A program made the translations under genes and the position numbers. A stretch of 64,000 nt of DNA from Mycobacterium sp. PO1 (lineage in GTDB: Bacteria > Actinomycetota > Actinomycetes > Mycobacteriales > Mycobacteriaceae): positions 255 through 64,254 of the forward strand of contig NZ_BLTG01000096.1 of the NCBI RefSeq assembly GCF_017312405.1, in the 5' to 3' direction. Shown here piece by piece: positions 25,263 through 33,437 of this stretch (positions are counted from its first letter, which is position 1; each line of letters begins with the position of its first letter). The notes beneath the pieces are model-generated. The model ran no database searches and was not told where the DNA came from. It was given only the letters and a program-made list of their open reading frames with translations.

Positions 25263-26539
25263 CTTATCCAAACGCGGCGACCTATCCACACGCGGCGACC
25301 TATCCAGATCCGGCCTTGTTCGGTCACGATCCCTGGTGGTTGATCCTTGCCAAGGCGCTCGGTGTGTTCGCGTTCCTGGTGCTGACGGTGTTGTCGGCAA
25401 TCTTGATCGAGCGCAAGCTACTCGGCCGCATGCAGATGAGGTTCGGGCCGAACCGGGTCGGTCCGCACGGGTTGCTACAGTCGCTGGCCGACGGGATCAA
25501 GCTTGCCCTGAAGGAGGGACTCGTACCCGCCGGGGTGGACAAGTGGATCTATCTTGCCGCGCCGGTCATCTCGGTGATCCCGGCGTTCATGGCGTTCGCG
25601 GTGATCCCGTTGGGCGGTGAGGTGTCGATATTCGGTCACCGCACCGCCTTGCAGTTGACCGACCTGCCGGTCGCGGTGCTCTACATCCTGGCGGTGACGT
25701 CGATCGGGGTGTACGGAATCGTGCTGGCAGGCTGGGCCTCCGGCTCGGTGTATCCACTGCTCGGCGGACTGCGGTCGTCGGCTCAGGTGGTCTCCTACGA
25801 GATCGCGATGGCGCTGTCCTTCGCGACGGTGTTCATCTACTCGGGCACGATGTCCACCTCGGGCATCGTGGCGGCGCAGGATCGCACCTGGTTCGTCTTC
25901 CTGCTGCTGCCCTCGTTCGTGGTGTATTTGACGTCGATGGTCGGCGAGACCAACCGTGCGCCTTTCGATCTGCCCGAAGCCGAAGGTGAGCTGGTCGGCG
26001 GGTTCCACACCGAGTACTCGTCGCTGAAGTTCGCGATGTTCATGTTGGCCGAGTACGTCAACATGACCACCGTATCGGCGCTGGCCACCACCCTCTTCCT
26101 CGGCGGATGGCGGGCGCCGTGGCCGCTGAGCATCTGGGAAGGGGCGAACGCCGGGTGGTGGCCGCTGTTGTGGTTCACCGCGAAGGTATGGCTGTTCCTG
26201 TTCATCTTCATGTGGCTGCGTGCGACGCTGCCCCGACTGCGTTACGACCAGTTCATGGTGCTGGGATGGAAATTGCTCATCCCGGTGGCGCTGGGCTGGA
26301 TCATGATCGTCGCCGTCATCCATACGCTGGTCGAGCCCGGCGTGCGGGACTGGGTGACCGCGCTGGTGGGGGTCGCCGGGTTGGCCGTCATGGTGGTGCT
26401 CCTCAACATCCGCAGCAACCCGCGGACCGAGAGCCCGCCCCCGGCGCCCGCAACCCCGGCCGCCGGGGCGCAGGCCGGCGCCTTCCCGGTGCCTCCCCTG
26501 CCGGCGGCGCACACGACCAAGGAGCAATCACATGCCTAA
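25259..26539 (+). CDS. nuoH: NADH-quinone oxidoreductase subunit H
   Basis: This 426-residue membrane subunit (about eight transmembrane helices) closes the quinone chamber. Family motifs include ERKLLGRMQMRFGPNRVGPH, SLADGIKLALKEG, VGETNRAPFDLPEAEGELV and LRATLPRLRYDQFM. The first 18 residues are a triplicated T-Y-P-x-A-A unit from an 18-base repeat. The last 45 residues are Pro/Ala-rich. Its end overlaps nuoI by 8 bases. Confidence 0.96.
   Translation: MTYPNAATYPHAATYPDPALFGHDPWWLILAKALGVFAFLVLTVLSAILIERKLLGRMQMRFGPNRVGPHGLLQSLADGIKLALKEGLVPAGVDKWIYLAAPVISVIPAFMAFAVIPLGGEVSIFGHRTALQLTDLPVAVLYILAVTSIGVYGIVLAGWASGSVYPLLGGLRSSAQVVSYEIAMALSFATVFIYSGTMSTSGIVAAQDRTWFVFLLLPSFVVYLTSMVGETNRAPFDLPEAEGELVGGFHTEYSSLKFAMFMLAEYVNMTTVSALATTLFLGGWRAPWPLSIWEGANAGWWPLLWFTAKVWLFLFIFMWLRATLPRLRYDQFMVLGWKLLIPVALGWIMIVAVIHTLVEPGVRDWVTALVGVAGLAVMVVLLNIRSNPRTESPPPAPATPAAGAQAGAFPVPPLPAAHTTKEQSHA
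25262..25315 (+). repeat. Three 18-base repeats at the start of nuoH
   Basis: Units at 25262-25279, 25280-25297 and a less exact 25298-25315 encode T-Y-P-N-A-A, T-Y-P-H-A-A and T-Y-P-D-P-A. The repeat lengthens the N-terminus before the first membrane helix and is in frame. Confidence 0.8.
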
Positions 26540-27179
26540 ATTCCTCGATGCGCTTGCAGGATTCGCCGTCACGTTCGGGTCGATGTTCAAGAAGCCGATC
26601 ACCGAGGAGTATCCGGAAAAGCCCGGCCGGGTGGCCCGGCGCTACCACGGACGGCACCAACTCAACCGCTACGCCGACGGCCTGGAGAAGTGCATCGGCT
26701 GCGAACTCTGCGCCTGGGCCTGCCCGGCAGACGCCATCTACGTCGAGGGCGCCGACAACACCGACGCCGAACGGTATTCCCCCGGCGAGCGTTACGGGCG
26801 CGTCTATCAGATCAACTACTTGAGGTGCATCGGCTGCGGCCTGTGCATCGAGGCCTGCCCTACCCGGGCGCTGACGATGACCAACGACTACGAGATGGCC
26901 GATGACAATCGCGCGGACCTGATCTACGGCAAGGACAAGTTGTTGGCGCCGCTCGAGCCGGGGATGCAGCAACCGCCGCACCCGATGGCCCCGGGCAGCA
27001 CCGATGAGGACTATTACCTCGGCAACATCACCCGTCAGAGCACCGCACACCGACGGGACAGCAATGGCGCCGCGCACGTAACGGACAACAATGGCGTCAC
27101 GCACGTAACGGACAACAATGGCGTCGCGCACGCAACGGACAACAATGGCGCCGCGCACGTAAGGAGCACCAATGGGTGA
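26532..27179 (+). CDS. nuoI: NADH-quinone oxidoreductase subunit I
   Basis: This 215-residue subunit has two [4Fe-4S] clusters: Cys54, 57, 60, 64 in CIGCELCAWACP and Cys99, 102, 105, 109 in CIGCGLCIEACP. It passes electrons from NuoG to NuoB. The normal protein ends near residue 170; residues 176-211 are four copies of a 9-residue D-N-N-G-x-x-H-x-T unit encoded by a 27-base repeat that runs up to the nuoJ start. The tail is likely disordered and of recent origin. It overlaps nuoJ by 8 bases. Confidence 0.95.
   Translation: MPKFLDALAGFAVTFGSMFKKPITEEYPEKPGRVARRYHGRHQLNRYADGLEKCIGCELCAWACPADAIYVEGADNTDAERYSPGERYGRVYQINYLRCIGCGLCIEACPTRALTMTNDYEMADDNRADLIYGKDKLLAPLEPGMQQPPHPMAPGSTDEDYYLGNITRQSTAHRRDSNGAAHVTDNNGVTHVTDNNGVAHATDNNGAAHVRSTNG
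27057..27164 (+). repeat. Four 27-base repeats in the nuoI end that copy the nuoJ start region
   Basis: Each 27-base unit contains CAATGGCG, so an ATG falls at 27064, 27091, 27118 and 27145, spaced exactly in phase with the true nuoJ ATG at 27172. In that frame the units read as tiny ORFs (M-A-P-R-T stop, M-A-S-R-T stop, then a fused pair). The last stop, TAA 27160-27162, is followed at once by GGAG and the nuoJ start. Confidence 0.85.
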
Positions 27180-27900
27180 AGCCGTGTTGTTCTGGGTGCT
27201 GGCCCTGGTGGCCGTGGTAGGGGCGATCGGGGTGGTCGCCGCTCCCAAGGCGGTGTATTCGGCGATCTCGCTGGCCACCACGATGATTGCGCTCGCGGTG
27301 ATCTACATTGCGCAGGATGCCCCGTTTCTGGGGGTGGTTCAGGTGGTCGTCTACACCGGAGCGGTCATGATGCTGTTCCTGTTCGTGCTCATGCTGATCG
27401 GGGTGGATTCGTCGGAGTCGCTGGTGGAAACCCTTCGTGGACAGCGGCTCGCGGCGATCTGCATCGGTATCGGTTTCGGGGTCCTGCTGATCGCCGGTAT
27501 CGGCAACGTCGCAGTCGCGGGCTTCGTGGGCCTGGACGCCGCGAACCAGAACGGCAACGTCGAGGGTCTGGCCGCGCTGATCTTCACGCAATACCTGTGG
27601 GCGTTCGAGCTGACCGGCGCGCTGCTGATCACCGCAACGCTGGGCGCGATGCTGCTGGCCCACCGTGAACGCACCGAGCGACGTAAAACCCAGCGCGAGC
27701 TGGCGATCGAGCGTTTCGCCCCTGGTGGGTATCCGACCACGCTGCCCAACCCGGGTGTCTACGCCCGCCACAACGCGGTCGACGTCCCGGCCCGTCTGCC
27801 CGACGGCTCGGCATCCTCGTTGTCGGTCAGCGCGACTCTGCAGGTGCGGCGGGTGCCCACGGAGGGCCAGGACGACAACTCGCGCGGGCGTGATCGATGA
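27172..27900 (+). CDS. nuoJ: NADH-quinone oxidoreductase subunit J
   Basis: This 242-residue membrane subunit has five helices near the N-terminus (AVIYIAQDAPFLGVVQVVVYTGAVMMLFLFVLML is the conserved core) and a C-terminal soluble tail of about 75 residues that is long compared with E. coli. GGAG at 27163 with a 5-base spacer sets ATG 27172. It overlaps nuoK as ATGA. Confidence 0.95.
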   Translation: MGEAVLFWVLALVAVVGAIGVVAAPKAVYSAISLATTMIALAVIYIAQDAPFLGVVQVVVYTGAVMMLFLFVLMLIGVDSSESLVETLRGQRLAAICIGIGFGVLLIAGIGNVAVAGFVGLDAANQNGNVEGLAALIFTQYLWAFELTGALLITATLGAMLLAHRERTERRKTQRELAIERFAPGGYPTTLPNPGVYARHNAVDVPARLPDGSASSLSVSATLQVRRVPTEGQDDNSRGRDR

Positions 27901-28196
27901 GTCCTGACTACTACCTGTATCTGTCGGCGCTGCTGTTCACCATCGGCGCCGCCGGAGTGTTGTTGCGTCGCAACGCCATCGTCATGTTCATGTGTGTCGA
28001 GTTGATGCTCAACGCCGCCAACCTCGCCTTCGTCACGTTCTCGCGGATGCACGGCCAGCTGGACGGACAAGTGGTGGCCTTCTTCACCATGGTGGTCGCT
28101 GCCTGTGAAGTCGTGATCGGGCTGGCCATCATCATGACCATCTTCCGGTCGCGCCGCTCTGCCAATGTCGACGCGGCGAACCTGCTGAAGCACTGA
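27897..28196 (+). CDS. nuoK: NADH-quinone oxidoreductase subunit K
   Basis: This 99-residue subunit has three transmembrane helices. The conserved Glu residues are in MFMCVELMLNAANLAFV and VVAACEVVIGLAI, part of the proton path. The start ATG 27897 overlaps nuoJ. The stop TGA shares its A with the first ATG of the mini-ORF array. Confidence 0.96.
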   Translation: MSPDYYLYLSALLFTIGAAGVLLRRNAIVMFMCVELMLNAANLAFVTFSRMHGQLDGQVVAFFTMVVAACEVVIGLAIIMTIFRSRRSANVDAANLLKH

Positions 28197-28397
28197 TGAG
28201 CGCTTGCGCGAAGAAGAGAAGGCACTGATGAGCGCTTGCGCGAAGAAGAGAAGGCACTGATGAGCGCTTGCGCGAAGAAGAGAGAACCCTGATGAGCGCT
28301 TGCGCGAAGAAGAGAGCACCTGATGAGCGCTTGCGCGAAGAAGAGAGCACCTGATGAGCGCTTGCGCGAAGAAGAAAAAACACTGAGGCGCCGATGA
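28196..28397 (+). repeat. Six tandem MSACA mini-ORF units linking nuoK to nuoL
   Basis: Six near-identical units start at 28196, 28228, 28260, 28292, 28323 and 28354, with periods of 32, 32, 32, 31 and 31 bases. Each begins ATGAGCGCTTGCGCGAAGAA. Units 1-3 are 10-residue ORFs (M-S-A-C-A-K-K-R-x-x) whose stop overlaps the next ATG as TGATG. The 31-base spacing makes unit 4 read for 20 residues and end on the ATG of unit 6. Unit 5 reads for 24 residues and its TGA overlaps the nuoL ATG. A purine-rich AAGAAGAGA in each unit could serve as ribosome binding site for the next. MIRU elements of M. tuberculosis show a similar start/stop overlap logic; membership is not claimed. Confidence 0.88.
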
Positions 28398-30274
28398 CCG
28401 TACCCGTGTGGCTGCTGATCGCGCTCCCCCTCGGCGGGGCGATGGTGTTGTTGCTGTCCGGCCGGCGGAGCAACCCGTGGGGCCATCGGGTGGGAACCGC
28501 CGCGTCGCTGGCCTCGTTCGTCTGCGCCGCAGTGTTGTTCGCCGACATGGTCAGCCGACCCGCCGAGGACCGCCGCATCACGGAGACGCTGTTCTCGTGG
28601 GTTCCCGTCGGAGAGTTGCAGGTGGACTTCGGCCTGCACCTGGACCAGCTGTCGATGTGCTTCGTGTTGCTGATCACCGGGGTCGGGTCTCTGATCCACA
28701 TCTACTCCATCGGCTACATGGCCGAGGATCCCGAGCGCAGGAAGTTCTTCGGGTATCTCAACTTGTTCCTCGCGGCCATGCTGCTGCTGGTGCTCGCCGA
28801 CAACTACCTCGGTCTGTACATGGGCTGGGAGGGCGTGGGCCTGGCGTCCTATCTGCTGATCGGGTTCTGGTCGCACAAGCCGTCGGCAGCGACGGCGGCC
28901 AAGAAGGCGTTCGTCGTCAACCGGGTCGGTGACATCGGGTTGGCGGTGGCGTTGATGCTGATGTTCTCCGCGGTGGGGTCGGTGTCGTTCACCGGTGTGT
29001 TCGACGCGGCACCGCAGTTGAGCGAGTCCATGCTGACGCTGATCGGCTTGATGCTGCTGTTGGCGGCCTGCGGCAAGTCCGCCCAGGTGCCGTTGCAGTC
29101 GTGGCTCGGTGACGCCATGGAAGGTCCCACGCCGGTGTCGGCGCTCATCCACGCCGCGACGATGGTCACCGCCGGTGTCTACCTGATCGTGCGGTCGGGC
29201 CCGGTGTTCGACCTCGCGCCGCACGCGCAGACCGCCGTCGTCGTCGTCGGCGCGGTCACGTTGCTGTTCGGTGCGGTGATCGGCTGCGCCAAGGACGACA
29301 TCAAGAAGGCGCTGGCCGCATCGACGATGAGCCAGATCGGCTACATGGTGCTCGCAGCCGGACTCGGGCCGGTCGGCTACGCGGTCGCGATCATGCACCT
29401 GCTGACCCACGGGTTCTTCAAAGCGGGTCTGTTCCTCGGCGCCGGGTCGGTGATGCATGCGATGGACGACGAGGTGAACATGCGGCGCTACGGCGGGCTG
29501 CGCACAGCGCTTCCGGTCACGTTCGTGACGTTCGGACTGGGGTACCTGGCGATCATCGGCATCCCACCGCTGGCCGGCTTCTTCTCCAAAGACGGCATCA
29601 TCGAGGCCGCGCTGGGCGCCGGCGGCGTCAAGGGGGTTGTGCTGGGCGCGGTGACCATACTCGGCGCCGGCATCACGGCCTTCTACATGACACGGGTGAT
29701 GCTGATGACGTTCTTCGGCGAGAAGCGTTGGGCCGAGACATCGCATCCGCACGAGGCGCCGTCGGTGATGACCTGGCCGATGATTCTGCTGGCGGTCGGG
29801 TCGGTGACTGCGGGCGCGGCGCTCGCCGTCGGAGGCACGCTCGAGCACTGGCTGGAGCCGGTGGTGGGCGCTCATGAAGTCCACCACGTGCTGCCGGTGT
29901 GGGTGGTCACCGTGATCGTGTTGTCGGTCGTCGCGGTCGGCATCGTGATCGCCTACCGGATGTACGGCTCCCGAGCGGTCGCCGAGCAGCCGCCCACCGG
30001 TTCGGCGCTGACCGCCGCTGCGCGCCAGGATCTCTACGGCGACGCATTCAACGAGAAAGTGTTGATGCGACCGGGTCGGGTCTTCACCGAGGAACTGGTC
30101 GAGATCGATGACGAAGTGGTCGACGGCGTGGCCGGAGGCCTGGCGGGCGGGGTGTCGCGGATATCCCGAGGGTTGCGGAACACGCAGACCGGCTTTGCCC
30201 GATCGTATGCGTTGTCGATGCTGGTGGGCGCCACGCTGGTGGTCGCGACGATCCTGGCGGTGAACCTGTGGTGA
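28394..30274 (+). CDS. nuoL: NADH-quinone oxidoreductase subunit L
   Basis: This 626-residue antiporter-like proton-pumping subunit has about 16 membrane helices. Recognised blocks are YMAEDPERRKFFGYLNLFL, LYMGWEGVGLASYLLIGFW, GPTPVSALIHAATMVTAGVY and MHLLTHGFFKAGLFLGAGSV, plus the long lateral-helix end. ATG 28394 is overlapped by the stop of the fifth mini-ORF unit upstream. Confidence 0.97.
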   Translation: MTVPVWLLIALPLGGAMVLLLSGRRSNPWGHRVGTAASLASFVCAAVLFADMVSRPAEDRRITETLFSWVPVGELQVDFGLHLDQLSMCFVLLITGVGSLIHIYSIGYMAEDPERRKFFGYLNLFLAAMLLLVLADNYLGLYMGWEGVGLASYLLIGFWSHKPSAATAAKKAFVVNRVGDIGLAVALMLMFSAVGSVSFTGVFDAAPQLSESMLTLIGLMLLLAACGKSAQVPLQSWLGDAMEGPTPVSALIHAATMVTAGVYLIVRSGPVFDLAPHAQTAVVVVGAVTLLFGAVIGCAKDDIKKALAASTMSQIGYMVLAAGLGPVGYAVAIMHLLTHGFFKAGLFLGAGSVMHAMDDEVNMRRYGGLRTALPVTFVTFGLGYLAIIGIPPLAGFFSKDGIIEAALGAGGVKGVVLGAVTILGAGITAFYMTRVMLMTFFGEKRWAETSHPHEAPSVMTWPMILLAVGSVTAGAALAVGGTLEHWLEPVVGAHEVHHVLPVWVVTVIVLSVVAVGIVIAYRMYGSRAVAEQPPTGSALTAAARQDLYGDAFNEKVLMRPGRVFTEELVEIDDEVVDGVAGGLAGGVSRISRGLRNTQTGFARSYALSMLVGATLVVATILAVNLW

Positions 30275-31848
30275 GCTCGATTCCCTGGCTGACTGTGCTG
30301 TGGGCCGTCCCGATGGTCGGCGCGGTCGCGGTGATGGTTCTGCCCGCCGCACAGCGGGACCTGGTCAAGTGGGTGGCGTTGGGGGTCTCGCTGGCGGTGC
30401 TGGCCGTCACGGCGGTCGTGGCCGTCGGCTTCGACCCGGCGGGGGCGCAGTTCCAGTTCGTCGAATCCCACCGCTGGATACCGTCGTTCGGCACCGGTTA
30501 CCAACTCGGTGTCGACGGGATCGCGTTGGCCCTGGTGGTGCTCACCGCCGTGCTGATGCCGATCCTGATCGTCGCCGGATGGAACGACACCCGCGACGAC
30601 ATCAGCTGGGGCGGCCGGTCGGTGCACGTGTACTTCGCGCTGATGCTGGCCGTGGAAGGCATGGTCCTGATCTCGTTGATGGCGTTGGACATTCTGCTGT
30701 TCTACGTGTTCTTCGAGGCGATGCTCATCCCGATGTACTTTCTGATCGGCGGGTTCGGTGGTGCGCAGCGCAGCGCCGCGGCAGTCAAGTTCTTGCTCTA
30801 CAACCTGTTCGGTGGGCTGATCATGCTCGCCGCCGTGGTCGGCCTCTACGTCGCGACCGCGGGAAGCGACGCGTTCGAGGGCGGCACGTTCGATTTCCGC
30901 GCGATCGTCGCCGCGATCGCCGACGGCGACTTCGCGCTGAACCCCATGGTGATGCATCTGCTCTTCGGTGGCTTCATGTTCGCGTTCGCGATCAAAGCGC
31001 CGCTGTGGCCGTTGCACCGGTGGTTGCCCGACTCCGCGGTGCAGGCCACCCCGGCCAGCGCGGTGCTGATGATGGCCATCATGGACAAGGTGGGCACGTT
31101 CGGCATGATCCGATACTGTCTACCGCTGTTCGGCGACTCGGCCGCGCTGTTCGCACCGGTGATCATCACGCTGTCGGTGATCGGGATCATCTACGGCGCT
31201 GTGGTCGCGATCGGCCAGACCGACGTCATGCGCCTGATCGCGTACACCTCGATCTCGCATTTCGGGTTCATCATCCTGGGCATCTTCGTGATGACCAGCC
31301 AGGGACAGGCCGGCTCGACGCTGTACATGGTCAACCACGGCATCTCGACCGCCGCACTGTTCCTGATCGCGGGGTTCCTGGTGTCGCGCCGCGGTTCGCG
31401 TCTCATCAGCGCCTACGGCGGCGTGCAGAAGGTCGCGCCCGTCCTGGCGGGCACGTTCCTGGTGGCCGGGTTGGCGACGCTGTCGCTGCCCGGGCTGGCG
31501 CCGTTCATCAGTGAGTTCCTGGTGCTCATCGGCACCTTCACCCGCTATCCCGTGTTCGGTGTGCTCGCCGCCACCGCTCTGGTGCTGTCTGCGATCTACA
31601 TCCTGTGGATGTACCAGCGGATGATGACGGGTCCCCTGCCCCGTGACCTCGCCGACGGTGAGTCAAAGCTTCCCGATCTGGTGCCTCGCGAGATCGTCGT
31701 GGTCGCACCGCTCATCGCGTTGCTGCTGGTGCTCGGGGTCTATCCCAAGCCTGCGCTCGACGTGATCGATCCGGCGGTGTCTCACACGCTGACCTCGATC
31801 GATCAGCGAGACCCGAGTCCTGCGATCGCAGAGGGGTTCCCGAGATGA
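30271..31848 (+). CDS. nuoM: NADH-quinone oxidoreductase subunit M
   Basis: This 525-residue antiporter-like membrane subunit shows YFALMLAVEGMVLISLMALD, YVFFEAMLIPMYFLIGGFGG, HRWLPDSAVQATPASAVLM and YTSISHFGFIILGIF, which include the conserved Glu and Lys residues of the proton channel. GTG 30271 overlaps the nuoL stop (GTGA); GTG 30268 is a less likely alternative. Confidence 0.96.
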   Translation: MSSIPWLTVLWAVPMVGAVAVMVLPAAQRDLVKWVALGVSLAVLAVTAVVAVGFDPAGAQFQFVESHRWIPSFGTGYQLGVDGIALALVVLTAVLMPILIVAGWNDTRDDISWGGRSVHVYFALMLAVEGMVLISLMALDILLFYVFFEAMLIPMYFLIGGFGGAQRSAAAVKFLLYNLFGGLIMLAAVVGLYVATAGSDAFEGGTFDFRAIVAAIADGDFALNPMVMHLLFGGFMFAFAIKAPLWPLHRWLPDSAVQATPASAVLMMAIMDKVGTFGMIRYCLPLFGDSAALFAPVIITLSVIGIIYGAVVAIGQTDVMRLIAYTSISHFGFIILGIFVMTSQGQAGSTLYMVNHGISTAALFLIAGFLVSRRGSRLISAYGGVQKVAPVLAGTFLVAGLATLSLPGLAPFISEFLVLIGTFTRYPVFGVLAATALVLSAIYILWMYQRMMTGPLPRDLADGESKLPDLVPREIVVVAPLIALLLVLGVYPKPALDVIDPAVSHTLTSIDQRDPSPAIAEGFPR

Positions 31849-33425
31849 CCATCCCTACGCCGTCGATCGAGTACGGCCTGCTGTCCCCGATGCTGATCGT
31901 GCTGGGTTCGGCGGTGCTCGGTGTGCTGATCGAGGCGTTCGTGCCGCGCCGCCTTCGCTACCAGGTGCAGATCGGGGTCAGCCTGGCGGCCCTCGTCGCC
32001 GCGTTGGTCGCCGTCGTCGTGCTGGCGGGCGACCTCGGCGACGGCAACGGCGCTACGGCGATGCTGGGCGCGGTGGCCGTCGACCGGCCGGCCCTGCTGC
32101 TGCAGGGCACCATTCTGCTGGTCGGCGTGCTCGGAATACTGCTCATCGGCGAGCGCCGGATCCGTTCTGGCGATTGCGATCCCGCCGACGGGCAGTCGGG
32201 CGGCTTGGATGCGTTCACGCCGCAAGCCTCGGTGGTCCCCGGCGGCGTGGCCGAGAAGCAGGACACCCGGGCGGGACTGATCCAGACCGAGGTGTTCCCG
32301 CTGACACTGTTCGCGGTCGGTGGAATGCTGTTGTTCCCCGCCGCCAACGACCTGCTGACGATGTTCGTCGCGCTGGAGGTGTTGTCGCTGCCGTTGTATC
32401 TGCTCTGCGGTCTGGCCCGCCGCCGCCGCTTGCTGTCACAGGAAGCGGCGATGAAGTACTTCCTGCTGGGCGCGTTTGCGTCAGCATTCTTCCTCTACGG
32501 CTCGGCGATGCTGTACGGCTACGCGGGCACTCTGCGCTTCGACGGGATCGCCGATGCGGTCACGTCGGGTACGGGAAAGCCCGCGCTGGCGCTCATCGGG
32601 GCCGGACTGGTGTTGGTCGGGGTGTTGTTCAAAGTCGGTGCGGTGCCGTTTCATTCGTGGATTCCCGACGTGTACCAGGGAGCGCCTACCCCGATCACCG
32701 CGTTCATGGCGGCGGCCACCAAGATCGCCGCGTTCGGAGCACTGCTGCGGGTGTTCTACGTGGCGTTGCCGGAGCTGCGCGACGACTGGCAGCCGGTGTT
32801 GTGGGCCGTGGCGATCCTGACGATGCTGGTCGGCACGATCACCGCCGTCACCCAGGCCGACGTGAAACGGATTCTGGCGTATTCGGCAGTCGCACACACC
32901 GGGTTCATCCTCACCGGCGTGGTCGCAGGCACCCCGGCCGGGTTGTCTGCGACGCTGTTCTATCTATTCGCCTACGGCTTTTCCACCGTCGGCGCGTTCG
33001 CGGTGGTCGGTCTCGTCCGCGACCGCATGGGCGAGGAGGACACCGACATCTCCCGGTGGGCCGGGCTGGGAAGGCGTTATCCCGCGGCGGGCCTCGTGTT
33101 CTCGTTGTTCTTGCTGGCCTTCGCCGGAATCCCGTTGACCAGCGGCTTCGTCAGCAAGTTCGCGGTGTTCAAGGCGGCGGGTGAAAGTGGGGCCATCGCA
33201 CTGGTGGTCGTCGGCGTGATCGCCAGTGCGATCGCCGCTTACTTCTACGTGCGCGTCATCGTGCTGATGTTCTTCACCGAGCGTCCGGACGACGCGCCGG
33301 AGGTCGTGGTACCCAGCGTGTTGACCAGTGGCGTCATCGCCGTCACGGCCGCCGTCACCTTCCTTCTCGGCGCGCTGCCCCAACCGCTGCTCGACCTGGC
33401 CAATGCCGCCGACCGCTTCCTCTGA
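31845..33425 (+). CDS. nuoN: NADH-quinone oxidoreductase subunit N
   Basis: This 526-residue third antiporter-like subunit is the last gene of the operon. Conserved blocks are MFVALEVLSLPLYLLCGLAR, GAVPFHSWIPDVYQGAPTP and ADVKRILAYSAVAHTGFIL. A hydrophilic insertion near residues 105-145 (DCDPADGQSGG) separates early helices. ATG 31845 overlaps nuoM. Confidence 0.96.
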   Translation: MTIPTPSIEYGLLSPMLIVLGSAVLGVLIEAFVPRRLRYQVQIGVSLAALVAALVAVVVLAGDLGDGNGATAMLGAVAVDRPALLLQGTILLVGVLGILLIGERRIRSGDCDPADGQSGGLDAFTPQASVVPGGVAEKQDTRAGLIQTEVFPLTLFAVGGMLLFPAANDLLTMFVALEVLSLPLYLLCGLARRRRLLSQEAAMKYFLLGAFASAFFLYGSAMLYGYAGTLRFDGIADAVTSGTGKPALALIGAGLVLVGVLFKVGAVPFHSWIPDVYQGAPTPITAFMAAATKIAAFGALLRVFYVALPELRDDWQPVLWAVAILTMLVGTITAVTQADVKRILAYSAVAHTGFILTGVVAGTPAGLSATLFYLFAYGFSTVGAFAVVGLVRDRMGEEDTDISRWAGLGRRYPAAGLVFSLFLLAFAGIPLTSGFVSKFAVFKAAGESGAIALVVVGVIASAIAAYFYVRVIVLMFFTERPDDAPEVVVPSVLTSGVIAVTAAVTFLLGALPQPLLDLANAADRFL

Positions 33426-33437
33426 TACGACTGCGAC

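Noticed and set aside
28196..28397. Possible CRISPR array at the six-unit repeat
   Set aside because: The units are contiguous, with no unique spacers, and no cas genes are near.
27911..30352. Open frame of about 800 codons antisense to nuoK-nuoL
   Set aside because: Arg/His-rich shadow of the nuo genes and of the mini-ORF repeats; no membrane or domain pattern.
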